64,000 bases of DNA, taken from contig NZ_JASCRS010000001.1 in assembly GCF_030010235.1 (NCBI RefSeq), forward strand, positions 496,001 through 560,000. The letters run 5' to 3'. This DNA is from Leucobacter sp. UT-8R-CII-1-4 (GTDB taxonomy: Bacteria > Actinomycetota > Actinomycetes > Actinomycetales > Microbacteriaceae). A program made the position numbers and the translations under genes. Below, piece after piece: positions 34,365 through 43,651 of the stretch (its first letter is position 1; the number at the start of each line of letters is the position of its first letter). The notes under the pieces were generated by a model, which saw only the letters and a program-made list of their open reading frames with translations, was not told the origin of the DNA and did not search any database.

Positions 34365-35372
34365 TTAGAAGTTGTCGAAGCTCGAAACCGAATCGACAAT
34401 GCCATTCACGAAGCTCGTGTACGTCAGGGCGAAGCCGAAACGCTCGGCAAGATTGCCGTCGATCCAGTGACCAGCAGCAACCGCAGGCACTCGGGCAAGC
34501 AGCGGATCAAGATCGGCATCACGCTCAGCCTTGTACACAAACAACACATCAGCGTCGCCAAGAGCACTCACCGCGCTCTCGTAGCTAAGCATGTGGCCGT
34601 GGTTCTGCTGGTTACGCGGAGCAGAACTGATTTCTTCGTTCTCAAGAATTGTGAAACCCAGCGCTGGCAGCACCACACGGTAGATCGAATCTTCGGTGAT
34701 CACGGTGAAGTTATCGACAGGAGCATGGATCACTGACGCAGTCTTGCCATCGGTGTAGGCACCGATTTTCTTCTTGGCATCTTCAACGGCCTTCTCGTAC
34801 CCGGCAATAGCGTCCTCAGCCTTGTCTGCACGGTCAAGCAGGGTGAGCTGATCGGTCATCGAGACGAAAGGATCATCAGCCGACGCGCCCTCAACATCAA
34901 TACCGTCATTCACCGCGAGCACTGGCGCGATTTCATCGAGGCCAAAGCCCTCATCCTTGTAGTAGTTGTACCAACCGATACCGACCACAATCAGGTCCGG
35001 ATTGTACGAAGCGATTTCTTCGCGGTTCAGATCAAACGCAGTGTTCTTCAGGTGCGCTGAATCAGCAGAAACGAGGGGCGAGAGCGGGCTATCGACGCCG
35101 TAAGCAGTTGCGACAATCGGGTAGTCGGCAAGCAGCGCCATTTCAAGGCCAGCTCGGCTGTCAAGCACAACCACGCGCTCGGGCTCAGCCGGCAACGTTG
35201 CTTCATAACCTTCGTACGAGAAATCAATCGTTTCTCCGCCGGTTGCGGTAGATTCATCGGCTGAGCCGCCCGCAGCGCAACCCGTAAGCAGCGCGAGTGC
35301 GGCGACGCCGGCAGTGACAGTGAGCATTGAACGGCGCCAGAAGGTGCCGGTGTGAGCATGAGTGAGAGACAT
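34365..35372 (-). CDS. Iron-siderophore ABC transporter binding lipoprotein
   Basis: A 335-residue FepB/FhuD-type receptor (Peripla_BP_2). Signal peptide ends ALALLTGCAAG, so it is lipid-anchored. RVVVLDSRAGLEMALL and NREEIASYNPDLIVVGIG match the family. The ATG at 35372 follows AAGGAAA. It captures a ferric siderophore for the permeases encoded upstream; the gap of 111 nt to the ATPase gene suggests cotranscription or a separate promoter. A charged EKAVEDAKKKIGAYTDGK helix is present mid-protein. Siderophore type unknown. Confidence 0.9.
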   Translation of the reverse strand: MSLTHAHTGTFWRRSMLTVTAGVAALALLTGCAAGGSADESTATGGETIDFSYEGYEATLPAEPERVVVLDSRAGLEMALLADYPIVATAYGVDSPLSPLVSADSAHLKNTAFDLNREEIASYNPDLIVVGIGWYNYYKDEGFGLDEIAPVLAVNDGIDVEGASADDPFVSMTDQLTLLDRADKAEDAIAGYEKAVEDAKKKIGAYTDGKTASVIHAPVDNFTVITEDSIYRVVLPALGFTILENEEISSAPRNQQNHGHMLSYESAVSALGDADVLFVYKAERDADLDPLLARVPAVAAGHWIDGNLAERFGFALTYTSFVNGIVDSVSSFDNF

Positions 35373-35483
35373 GGTTTCCTTGTGTGCGAGTACGCACAGA
35401 TGTGCGTGAATAAGCGGGCATTTCGGCCCCACATTTCAAGCTATTCGCGGCACTCGACGCGTGGCAGACGAGGCGCGTCGCGA

Positions 35484-36338
35484 TTAAGACAGGACCGAAT
35501 CGCTTACGAGCGGATCCCCCGCACGACTGCCCCGGTCGCGCCCAATCGGCACGACCATCGGAGTACCACTAACAGGATCTTCGACCACTCGACAAGGCAG
35601 ACCGAACACCTCTTCGACCAGCTTCTCAGTCACCACCTCGGCAGGTGGACCCTCGGCAACAATAGCCCCGTCACGCATGGCAATCAGGTGAGTTCCGTAG
35701 CGTGCGGCCTGGTTCAGATCATGCAACACAGCGACCATGGTGTTCCCTGCCAGATGCAAATCGGTGAAGAGCTCAAGCAACTCGATCTGGTGCGCAATAT
35801 CAAGGAAGGTGGTCGGCTCATCGAGCAGCAGCAACGGCGTCTCCTGGGCAAGCACCATCGCTACCCAGACTCGCTGGCGCTGACCACCAGAGAGTTCATC
35901 GACCAGCCGCGCCGAAAGCTCGGTAACCCCGGTCGCATCCATCGCGCTGACCACGGCCGCCTCATCGGCGTCGGTCCACTGCCGCACAAAACCCTGGTGC
36001 GGGTAGCGACCCCTGGCAACCAGATCGGCAACGGTGATACCGTCGGGCGCAATTGAAGTCTGCGGCAGCAGACCGAGCTTTCGCGCAACATCTTTGGCAC
36101 GGTAGCTCATGATGCTCTTGCCATCAAGCAAAACAGCGCCCTCGTGCGGCCGCAACAACCGTGAGAGCGTGCGCAAAAGCGTCGACTTACCGCAGGCATT
36201 CGGGCCCACGATTACGGTGAACGAACGGTCCGGAATCGATACGGAAAGATCTTCCGAGATGATTCGTTTGTCGTAACCGATGGTTGCGTCTTGAACGCTG
36301 AGCCGAGATTTCTCGGCCACCAGGGGTGATGAATTCAT
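35484..36338 (-). CDS. Iron-siderophore ABC transporter ATP-binding protein
   Basis: A 284-residue FepC-type ATPase: Walker A GPNACGKSTLL near residue 45, DLVARGRYPHQGF (family-specific), signature LSGGQRQRVWVAMVLAQ, Walker B LLLLDEPTTFLDI and AVLHDLNQAARY. Its start overlaps the second permease gene by 4 nt. It drives uptake of ferric siderophore through the two FecCD permeases. Confidence 0.93.
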   Translation of the reverse strand: MNSSPLVAEKSRLSVQDATIGYDKRIISEDLSVSIPDRSFTVIVGPNACGKSTLLRTLSRLLRPHEGAVLLDGKSIMSYRAKDVARKLGLLPQTSIAPDGITVADLVARGRYPHQGFVRQWTDADEAAVVSAMDATGVTELSARLVDELSGGQRQRVWVAMVLAQETPLLLLDEPTTFLDIAHQIELLELFTDLHLAGNTMVAVLHDLNQAARYGTHLIAMRDGAIVAEGPPAEVVTEKLVEEVFGLPCRVVEDPVSGTPMVVPIGRDRGSRAGDPLVSDSVLS

Positions 36339-37420
36339 TGAGTTCTCCTTGCTTCATGAATGAGCAGCCAAACAAGATATCCGCCACCAATGACCACAGT
36401 CACCGTGCCGACCGGAAGCATTGCAGGCAGCGCGTGCAGCGCCACAAAGTCTGAGGCAGCAAGCACTGCAGCCCCCATCAGAGCTGAGGCCGGCAAAGTA
36501 ACACCAGCGCTTCTAGTGAGACGCCTAGCCAGTTGCGGGGCGGCGAGTGCGACAAACGAGATTGGTCCGGCGGCAGCGGTCACCACTGCAATCAGCGCGA
36601 CCGAGAGCAGAATAAGCACAAGCCTTGAACTCTCCACCCGCACACCGAGGGCCTTAGCCGCATCATCGCCGAGTTCGAGTTGCTTCAACGGGCCAGAAAG
36701 TAGCGTGCTGGCCAGGAGCAGCACGATCACAAGCAGCGCACCCATGCCTGCCTGCTGCCAAGTAATGCCGTTGAGTGATCCAGCGCCCCAAACCGCTGCA
36801 ATGAGCGCGGTATCAAGATTTGCCGTAAGCATCAGATAGGTGTTCACCGAACTCAGCATCGCTGAAACCGCGATTCCGACAATGATCAGTCGGAAGCCCT
36901 GCACCCCGCGTTTGAAGGCGAGCAGATAGACCAGGCCCGCGGTGACCACCCCACCGATCAGTGCGCCCGCTGCGACCTGAAGGTACACACCGTTCAGCAC
37001 GATAATCACGATCAATGCACCGGTATAGGCGCCAGCCGAGAAACCTACAATGTCTGGACTTGCCAGCGGGTTTCTGGTGAGCGATTGGAAAATCGCACCG
37101 CTCACACCGAGGGCCGCGCCAAACACGATCGAGGCAAGCACGCGAGGTGCACGCCACTCAACAACCACGGTGTGCGTGAAATCTTCGGTTCCGCTCGTGA
37201 TGGCGTTCCAGACCTGAGTCAAAGTGAGTGGGTATTCGCCGTTCACCAGGCCCGCAATACCAACTACGAGGCAGAGAACTAGCAGCACTAATGCGACAAT
37301 GCACTCGCGAAGATCGAGTCTGAACCAGGCCCCGAAAATGCGAACACGACGCACGCTTCGGCCGACATCCATACTGTCGCGCTGAGCAACGTTTCGAAGA
37401 GAAGAAGAGTAATCGCTCAC
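36335..37420 (-). CDS. FecCD family iron-siderophore permease (FepG-like)
   Basis: A 361-residue permease with nine or ten helices after a cytoplasmic N-terminus. VVVEWRAPRVLASIVFGAALGVSGA, QSLTRNPLASPDIVGFSAGA and the C-terminal GPISFVALAAPQLARRLT are hallmarks. It forms a heterodimeric channel with the next permease and overlaps both neighbours by 4 nt. Confidence 0.93.
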   Translation of the reverse strand: MSDYSSSLRNVAQRDSMDVGRSVRRVRIFGAWFRLDLRECIVALVLLVLCLVVGIAGLVNGEYPLTLTQVWNAITSGTEDFTHTVVVEWRAPRVLASIVFGAALGVSGAIFQSLTRNPLASPDIVGFSAGAYTGALIVIIVLNGVYLQVAAGALIGGVVTAGLVYLLAFKRGVQGFRLIIVGIAVSAMLSSVNTYLMLTANLDTALIAAVWGAGSLNGITWQQAGMGALLVIVLLLASTLLSGPLKQLELGDDAAKALGVRVESSRLVLILLSVALIAVVTAAAGPISFVALAAPQLARRLTRSAGVTLPASALMGAAVLAASDFVALHALPAMLPVGTVTVVIGGGYLVWLLIHEARRTQ

Positions 37421-38499
37421 AGTCCGCTCGCTTTCTTGCGGCGGATCAGCGCGATCAGTACCGGAGCTCCCACAAAGGCGGTGACGATGCCGACCGGGAT
37501 CTCGGCTGGCCGCATTAGCACTCGACCGAAGATGTCGGCAGTGAGCAGCAGGATTGGCGCAAGCACGATCGTATAGGCGAAGATCCAGCGCTGATCTGGG
37601 CCGACGATCCAGCGCGCGACGTGCGGCACCATGAGGCCAACAAAACCGATTGGCCCGGCGATTGCGGTCGCCCCGCCGGCCAAAAGGGTGACCGCGATAA
37701 TGGTGAGCACTCGGGTCCGCATGACCTGTGCGCCAAGCGCCCGAGCGAGGTCTTCACCAAGGGCAACAGCGTTCAGAGGCCTCGCCACCAGCATCGCAAT
37801 CACAAATCCGATCACAAAGAATGGCAACACAGGCAGCACCACGTCAAGGCTTCGACCGACGACCGAACCCGCTCCCCAACCACGCATCTTGTCGAAGGCT
37901 TGAGGGTTCAGCAGAGTCATCGCGCCGGTAAGCCCGCTGAGTACCGCACCGAGGGCGACGCCGGCGAGCACCATACGAAGTGGGTCTCCCCCGCCACGGC
38001 CAACCGAACCGATCGCATAAACGGCGAGCGTGGCGAGTAGTGCGCCAGCAAAGGCGAACCAGACTTCACCGGTCATTGATTGCACACCGAACACGCCGAC
38101 TCCGATGGCGACAGCGAATGAGGCTCCTGAGCTCACCCCGAGGATGCCGGGGTCTGCGAGCGGGTTTCGGGTCAGGGCCTGAATCAGTGCGCCTGCGATA
38201 CCGAGCGCTGCACCAACGGTGACGGCGACCACGGTTCGTGGAATTCGCAGATCCCAAATGACGAAGTGTTCGTCGAGGTCTTGCGGCGAAATCACGGCTT
38301 GCCACACGACGGCGAGATCGATATTGCGCGAGCCGATCGCGATGCTGAGCAGCATCGTGACGACAAGTGCCACCACGCATACAAGAAGCACCACCGTTTT
38401 GCTCGCGTTGTTTGCAGCGAGCCCGGTAGTACTTTTCGGGGGTTTCCCGGGGCTTCGAGACGAGTGCGTCTCGGCCTCGGTTGAGGTAGTGGGGATCAT
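37417..38499 (-). CDS. FecCD family iron-siderophore permease (FepD-like)
   Basis: A 360-residue permease: VIWDLRIPRTVVAVTVGAALG, QALTRNPLADPGILGVSSGAS and GPIGFVGLMVPHVARWIVG are conserved. First gene of the permease-permease-ATPase set. It is 145 nt downstream of the AraC regulator gene and may be read from its own promoter there; I see no iron box in that gap. Its partner permeases and ATPase are all 4-nt overlapped. Confidence 0.93.
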   Translation of the reverse strand: MIPTTSTEAETHSSRSPGKPPKSTTGLAANNASKTVVLLVCVVALVVTMLLSIAIGSRNIDLAVVWQAVISPQDLDEHFVIWDLRIPRTVVAVTVGAALGIAGALIQALTRNPLADPGILGVSSGASFAVAIGVGVFGVQSMTGEVWFAFAGALLATLAVYAIGSVGRGGGDPLRMVLAGVALGAVLSGLTGAMTLLNPQAFDKMRGWGAGSVVGRSLDVVLPVLPFFVIGFVIAMLVARPLNAVALGEDLARALGAQVMRTRVLTIIAVTLLAGGATAIAGPIGFVGLMVPHVARWIVGPDQRWIFAYTIVLAPILLLTADIFGRVLMRPAEIPVGIVTAFVGAPVLIALIRRKKASGL

Positions 38500-38644
38500 G
38501 CTCCGACTCGTTCTCTGGCGTTGGCTGCCCTCGAACGCGGGGAGCCTGTACCGAGGTTATGAGCGTCGAATGCAGATCGGCGGACACCCTGTATCTCGTT
38601 CCAGACAGATCGGCATTCGCTGGATCGCTCGCCTCCAAACACCA

Positions 38645-39448
38645 TCACAGTTGTTCGGCAAGGTCGCCGGGTGTGCATCCCGCTGTCTTGTGAAAAGCGG
38701 CAACAAATGCGCTGGTCGAGCTATACCCGACGCGTCTTGCCACTACTTTCACGCTGTTGCCGTCTGCGAGCTGTGCGATCGCCGCTCGCATTCGCACCAT
38801 TCTGCGCCAGCGTGCGAAGCTCATAGCAATTTCAGAGTCGAAGGCACGGGTCAGAGTTCGCGAAGAAACATTAAGTTTCGCGGCCCATTGTTCGAGTGAG
38901 CGATCATCGGCGGGGTCGTCAAGCACTGCTTCAACGAGTTCGGCGAGGCGAGGGTCTCCCGGCACGGGAACGTCGAGCTGCACTGGACTGGTCAAGAGGA
39001 GCATATCGATGCACACCTGTTGGGCACGGAGACGTTGATCCACCGTCATCGGGGCTTTGCCAACGTGCACCAGAAGTTCTCGTACTGCGGGATGCAGGCT
39101 GAGACCGGTTGGCTGGTGCCAGGCCTTGGTGAGTGATTCGGGCGCGAAGTAGGTGGTTCGAATGATTGCGCCGTCTGGGGCTGAGCCGGAGTGTTCGGTG
39201 CCTGCGGGGAGCCACAGTCCGGTGCCGGGCGCGATCGTCCAGCGCCTGCCGTTCACTCGCATGGTGATGATGCCGCGTTCAGACCACAGTAGTTCGTGCT
39301 CTGGGTGCGCGTGCGGTGCCCATGTTTGGCCGCGTGTTGATTCGTGTTTGCGGGTCGTGAGGAGGAACGACGAGGGCACCGTACGCGAGTTATCGGTGTC
39401 GAGGTTTGGCAGCGAAGGCGACTGGAGCGGTGGCGCCAGGAGAAGCAT
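38645..39448 (-). CDS. AraC family regulator of iron uptake
   Basis: A 267-residue AraC regulator. The N-terminal cupin (HAHPEHELLWSERGIITMRV, WTIAPGTGLWLPAGTEHSG) probably binds a siderophore; the C-terminus carries two HTH segments (QWAAKLNVSSRTLTRAFDSE, VKVVARRVGYSSTSAFVAAF). The start at 39448 has GAGG 7 nt upstream. A perfect iron-box palindrome lies 41 bp upstream, so its expression should be iron-repressed, making it a likely activator of the adjacent siderophore importer. Confidence 0.88.
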   Translation of the reverse strand: MLLLAPPLQSPSLPNLDTDNSRTVPSSFLLTTRKHESTRGQTWAPHAHPEHELLWSERGIITMRVNGRRWTIAPGTGLWLPAGTEHSGSAPDGAIIRTTYFAPESLTKAWHQPTGLSLHPAVRELLVHVGKAPMTVDQRLRAQQVCIDMLLLTSPVQLDVPVPGDPRLAELVEAVLDDPADDRSLEQWAAKLNVSSRTLTRAFDSEIAMSFARWRRMVRMRAAIAQLADGNSVKVVARRVGYSSTSAFVAAFHKTAGCTPGDLAEQL

Positions 39449-39488
39449 TACAAACCTCGGATACACAATTGAGTTGATGAGATGTTTA

Positions 39489-39502
39489 TTAGGTTAACCT
39501 AA
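39489..39502. promoter_or_regulatory. IdeR/DtxR-type iron box
   Basis: Perfect palindrome TTAGGTTAACCTAA, matching the core of the actinobacterial DtxR/IdeR operator. It lies between the AraC regulator (minus) and a methyltransferase gene (plus). The best reading is iron-dependent repression of the regulator; no second box was seen in the locus. Confidence 0.8.
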
Positions 39503-39675
39503 ATTCACCTGAATTTCGCCTGAGATGTGCCGCTACTTCCCAATCAGCCTCGCAGATCAGATGTGAACCCTCACGCATATCAGGCAAGCAATTTCAGCTT
39601 TGCCCTGATAGCAGCTGCGATACCGTAGGTGCAGACTTCGCAAAATTGACGCGAACACTGACACAAAGATTCATC

Positions 39676-40518
39676 ATGACCAGCACTGAATACTTCGAAG
39701 CAAACCGAGCAAATTGGAACGAGCGAGCATCGCTGCACGCCGCACGAGACGGCAGCGGCTACGGCGTCGCAGAGTTTATTCGCGACCCCGAAGCACTCTC
39801 TGATGTGGTGAAGTTCGACCGCCCACTGCTTGGCGAAATCCAAGGCCTGCGCGCAATACACCTGCAGTGCCACATCGGCACCGACACCCTCTCACTCGCG
39901 CGACTTGGCGCTCGTGTCACCGGACTCGATTTCTCAGAAACAGCAATCGAAGAAGCACGTCAACTTGTCAAAGACACCGGTGACGACGTCGACTTTGTGC
40001 AGTCAGACGTGCAGTCAGCGACAGAAAAGCTACCTGCTGGCGGTTTCGACCTGGTGTACACCGGCATCGGCGCACTCTGCTGGCTGCCAAACATTCTCGA
40101 CTGGGCAACAACCGTAGCAACACTGCTCGCGCCCGGAGGCTTTTTGTTCATCCGCGAGGGCCACCCGATCCTTTGGGCTCTCGACGAAAGCGTCGAAGAC
40201 CGCCTACAACCACGTTTTCCGTACTTTGAACATGAAGCACCAACTGAATGGGACGACGATCAGAGCTACGTGCCAACCGCTGAGGCCATCCGGTCAACAC
40301 GAACCTACGAGTGGAACAGATCGCTCGGTGAGATCGTCACCGCACTCATTGAGGCTGGCTTGCGTATCGATTTTCTCGTCGAGCACCCAAGCGTGCCGTG
40401 GGAGGCACTGCCTAATCAGATGCGTCTGCGCGAAGACGGCGAGTGGGTGCGCATTGATTCACCGAACTCGGTACCACTCACGTACACGCTGCGCGCCACA
40501 AAACCGGCAAGTGAATAG
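39676..40518 (+). CDS. Class I SAM-dependent methyltransferase
   Basis: A 280-residue methyltransferase of the UbiE/Methyltransf_11 class. AIHLQCHIGTDTLSLARLGARVTG holds motif I, although with HIGTDT in place of the usual GxGxG pattern, VTGLDFSE is motif II and FDLVYTGIGALCWLP motif IV. Proteins of this exact type (EYFEANRANWNERA start) are widespread and of unknown substrate. Start at 39676 chosen for the conserved N-terminus; no clear ribosome site. The upstream iron box is 174 bp away and may or may not affect it. Confidence 0.85.
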   Translation: MTSTEYFEANRANWNERASLHAARDGSGYGVAEFIRDPEALSDVVKFDRPLLGEIQGLRAIHLQCHIGTDTLSLARLGARVTGLDFSETAIEEARQLVKDTGDDVDFVQSDVQSATEKLPAGGFDLVYTGIGALCWLPNILDWATTVATLLAPGGFLFIREGHPILWALDESVEDRLQPRFPYFEHEAPTEWDDDQSYVPTAEAIRSTRTYEWNRSLGEIVTALIEAGLRIDFLVEHPSVPWEALPNQMRLREDGEWVRIDSPNSVPLTYTLRATKPASE

Positions 40519-40589
40519 GCGAGCGAAGTAGCAAGCTCAACCAGCAAACCAAGCTCTCGCCGCACGAACCAACAGTGCTGCCGAACTCG

Positions 40590-41285
40590 TTAGTCTGCGA
40601 GAAACGGCAACAACTGCTCAATGTTCTGAGCCACAGCCAGCTTGGCGCGCTCGGCGTCTCCGTCGACAATCGCATTGATGATTTCGCGATGCTCAGCGCG
40701 CACTCGCACCACCATCTCATCCCATTTCGGGAAAGTGCGCGCGGCCTCAAGGAAGTACCACTCGATCGACTCGCGCAGCCCAGTCATGATCGCAAGCAAC
40801 ACCTCGTTTCCCGAAGCCTGGGCAAGCGCAAGGTGGAACTGTGCGTCCAGCACCAAAAACTCTTGCGGGCTAAGCCCGGCAAACTCCATCGCTTCAAGCA
40901 GCTCGACTGGCCTGCTGAGATCTGGGCTCGGGTCTGCCGCAAGCTGGGTCACAACCGCCTGCTCAAGCATGACTCGAACCGAAACGGTTTCTGATGCGCG
41001 AAACCCCTGAGCCGCAACCTGCAAACGCATCATGGCCGCCATAGCGACCGAGGGCCGGGAGGTAATAATTGCGCCAGCATTTGGGCCGGACCCGGTTCCA
41101 GTGCGTAGCAGCCCAAGAAATTCGAGCACCCGAAGACCCTCTCTGATCGCCGAGCGGCTGACCCCGAGTTCTGCGGCGAGCGCTCGCTCCGGCAGAATGT
41201 GGTCTCCCGGGCCGAGTTTTCCCGTAACCAAGTCATGTTGCAAGCGGTCTACGACAACTCGCCAGGCCTTGGTCGGCTCACCCAT
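40590..41285 (-). CDS. FadR-subfamily GntR regulator (FCD domain)
   Basis: A 231-residue regulator: GntR winged helix (residues 5-70, GDHILPERALAAELGVSRSA, IREGLRVLEFLGL) and an FCD ligand domain with its metal-binding Asp/His pattern (LDAQFHLALAQASGN, EHREIINAIVDGD). FCD proteins sense small organic acids or sugars acids. AAAGGA precedes the ATG. No catabolic operon adjoins it, so its targets are elsewhere or it acts on its neighbours in an unknown way. Confidence 0.88.
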   Translation of the reverse strand: MGEPTKAWRVVVDRLQHDLVTGKLGPGDHILPERALAAELGVSRSAIREGLRVLEFLGLLRTGTGSGPNAGAIITSRPSVAMAAMMRLQVAAQGFRASETVSVRVMLEQAVVTQLAADPSPDLSRPVELLEAMEFAGLSPQEFLVLDAQFHLALAQASGNEVLLAIMTGLRESIEWYFLEAARTFPKWDEMVVRVRAEHREIINAIVDGDAERAKLAVAQNIEQLLPFLAD

Positions 41286-41419
41286 GTCACATCCTTTGAT
41301 CGCACAATTGCTCTCGCAACTTTCTCGCGTTTTCCGCTATGGTGCAAGCGCGTGACGCAGCGGCAACCCCAGGCTGCTGCCTGGCCAGAGAGTCTTTCGC
41401 GCTGGATCACCTACGAGTT

Positions 41420-42049
41420 TCATTGACGCCAGTCATATTGGGGAATGATTTCGGCGACATCACGCAGTTCTTCACTCAGCCGCTCGTACAACACATTCCC
41501 CTGCACATACCAAGCATCAGGTCGAGATTCTTGTTCTATCGGGTAGCTGCCCCACTCCCTCCCCCAGGCTGAGAGTTCAGATTCGAGCGCAGCGCTCAGC
41601 TGCAGCTCCCCAGCCTGGTAAGGATAGTGTTCTCCAGTTGTATCCCAGAGCGGGAAATCGACGCACCACTCAGGAAACATGCGTATTGAACGTTTTCCGT
41701 TTGGCAGCACTCCCGGCAGCCCCTTCGCCGTGCGCGCACGCAGGTACTTCGATTGCATTTCGTAGCGGCAGCTCCATTGCGCCGCTGTTTCAGGCTGCTG
41801 GCAATAGTCCATTCCGTGCAACCATTCCTGCGAAGGTTCGGCTCCCTCCACTATCAGTGCGAGCGACCAGAGAGCATCGTTCCACTCGGCGAGATTCTCG
41901 GCGGTTTTGATTGCATCCTGAACCGAGGTTTCTTTGAGCTCCCAGGCGGCCGTGTCACTCGCGGGGCCCGAAAAGATGTACACCCGATAGCGCGGCTGGA
42001 ATACCTGTCTATCGAATACGCGAGTACTCAACATGCTGCTATGCCCCAT
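41420..42049 (-). CDS. Hypothetical protein, tryptophan-rich
   Basis: A 209-residue soluble protein without recognised domain. It is rich in Trp, Tyr and Glu (WELKETSVQDAIKTAENLAEWNDALWS near residues 35-60). A GGGAGGAAC ribosome site supports the start, and codon use looks like the host. It lies between the FCD regulator and the acyltransferase gene, both on the same strand, but gaps of 135 and 49 nt leave operon structure open. Confidence 0.75.
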   Translation of the reverse strand: MGHSSMLSTRVFDRQVFQPRYRVYIFSGPASDTAAWELKETSVQDAIKTAENLAEWNDALWSLALIVEGAEPSQEWLHGMDYCQQPETAAQWSCRYEMQSKYLRARTAKGLPGVLPNGKRSIRMFPEWCVDFPLWDTTGEHYPYQAGELQLSAALESELSAWGREWGSYPIEQESRPDAWYVQGNVLYERLSEELRDVAEIIPQYDWRQ

Positions 42050-42098
42050 TTGTTCCTCCCAGCTTCGCAGTGCGCTTTCTTACCTCGACCCTACGTCG

Positions 42099-43520
42099 CT
42101 ATGAGCTCAAAGCCCACCGTGGCACCGTGAGGTCGATCCCCCGCATAAAGCGCAGATCGCGCAGCGCGCCAATGTCGAGGGCGGGCAACTCGGCAGCGCG
42201 AGCCCAGAGCGCTGCAAACGTACCGGGCACGGCGAACGCGATACCGATTCCGAGTGAGGCAAGCGATGCAAGCCACATCCCCGAGGTCGCGATGCCTCCG
42301 AGCAGCGCAATGGCAACCCCGAGCGCCGCAAACGGCACCGAAGCGAGGGCACGAAGCCGCTGTGATCCGCGCGACACCGTTCGGCCCGTGCCCACGGTTC
42401 GCACGGCCACCTGCTCGATCTTCACAAACCAGCTCGCAAACGGGAACACCAACTCCGCGATCACAATGATCCAGGGCAACCGAGTTGCCCACCAACTCAG
42501 TGAGTGCGGTTCGGGCAGGGGCAGACCTGCCCACCACATCACCGCAACAAGCGCCAAGATCAGCGGCATATGCCAGAGGTAGACGGTCATCGCGATCGAG
42601 CCGGCGCGCTGCGCCGCGTGCGCAATTCGTGGCTGAGCGGTCAGGCGATCCAACGCGCCCCGAAACAATTGCAGCAAGAAGAACTGTGCGGTGCCGAGCA
42701 ACGCAATCGCGATGGTTGGCGGGTTGAGATTGGCGATCATGTCTGGCGACCAGCCGAGACCAAGCAGCCCGAGCAGCCCCGCGATCGGCAGCATCGCCCC
42801 AAACACGAGGGCACGCTTCGACCAGTTCGCACAGGCCCCGTCTGCGAGCGCAAAACCCAGCTGCTGCATGAGCGGCCAGACGAGCATGAGATTCAGGTAG
42901 CCAACCGGAATACCTGCCTGCGAGTGCAGCAGATCCATCGTGATCACGCCAGCGCCGAGCGCACCAATGGTGAGCATTGGCACCCGCTCATGCAGCCACA
43001 CCATCGCTGGCACGAGCGCGGTTACGCCGAGGTAGACGGCGAGAAACCAGAGCGGCTGGCCGATTCGCAGGCTCGCTTCGGCGATCAAAGCGGTATCAGC
43101 ACCGAGCGCTACCGCTCCGAGCAGCACCGCGCCCACCGCAAAGATCATGATCGCTGCTGGCACCGCGAGCCTGCGCACTCGGCTCAGCACATAGTCAGCC
43201 GCGCTGGCGTGCTTCGCGCGCATACTGCGCCATTGCGTGAGCGAGGCAAAACCGCCGGCGATAAAAAAGAGAGGCATGATCTGCAAGATCCAAGTGATTG
43301 GCGCAAACCACGACTCACCAGAAAGCGCGACGCTTGTGTGCAGCGAGCCGCCGGGGCCAACTTGCACCCCAACCATGAGCGAGTGCAACAACACGACTGC
43401 GAGCAAGCAGGCGGCCCGCACCGCATCAATGGTGGCGTCGCGTTTGGGCGTCGCATGTTCACTTCGCAACGTATGATCGCTGGCACGGCCCGGCGCGGGG
43501 CGGGTGAGTACTGCAGGCAT
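42099..43520 (-). CDS. Acyltransferase 3 family membrane protein
   Basis: A 473-residue integral membrane protein of the acyltransferase-3 superfamily, with about ten to twelve helices. TIDAVRAACLLAVVLLHSLM provides the conserved Arg and His of the first helix, and FFIAGGFASLTQWRS is also typical. Members O-acylate sugars, lipids or secondary metabolites at the membrane. AAGGAG precedes the ATG. The acceptor is unknown. Confidence 0.87.
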   Translation of the reverse strand: MPAVLTRPAPGRASDHTLRSEHATPKRDATIDAVRAACLLAVVLLHSLMVGVQVGPGGSLHTSVALSGESWFAPITWILQIMPLFFIAGGFASLTQWRSMRAKHASAADYVLSRVRRLAVPAAIMIFAVGAVLLGAVALGADTALIAEASLRIGQPLWFLAVYLGVTALVPAMVWLHERVPMLTIGALGAGVITMDLLHSQAGIPVGYLNLMLVWPLMQQLGFALADGACANWSKRALVFGAMLPIAGLLGLLGLGWSPDMIANLNPPTIAIALLGTAQFFLLQLFRGALDRLTAQPRIAHAAQRAGSIAMTVYLWHMPLILALVAVMWWAGLPLPEPHSLSWWATRLPWIIVIAELVFPFASWFVKIEQVAVRTVGTGRTVSRGSQRLRALASVPFAALGVAIALLGGIATSGMWLASLASLGIGIAFAVPGTFAALWARAAELPALDIGALRDLRFMRGIDLTVPRWALSS

Positions 43521-43651
43521 CGCTTCTCCTTGTATTGGCTACAAGAAGAACGTACGAATACCGCTGCCGTCGCCGCGTCGCCCTACCGAGTGAATCTAGG
43601 CGATACTCGCGAGTGACCCGAGAGCCCGAGTGAGGTGGCTAGCTCCGGGAT

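Noticed and set aside
42504..43616. A 370-codon open frame on the plus strand
   Set aside because: Antisense shadow of the acyltransferase-3 gene; Arg/His-rich composition with no domain or ribosome site.
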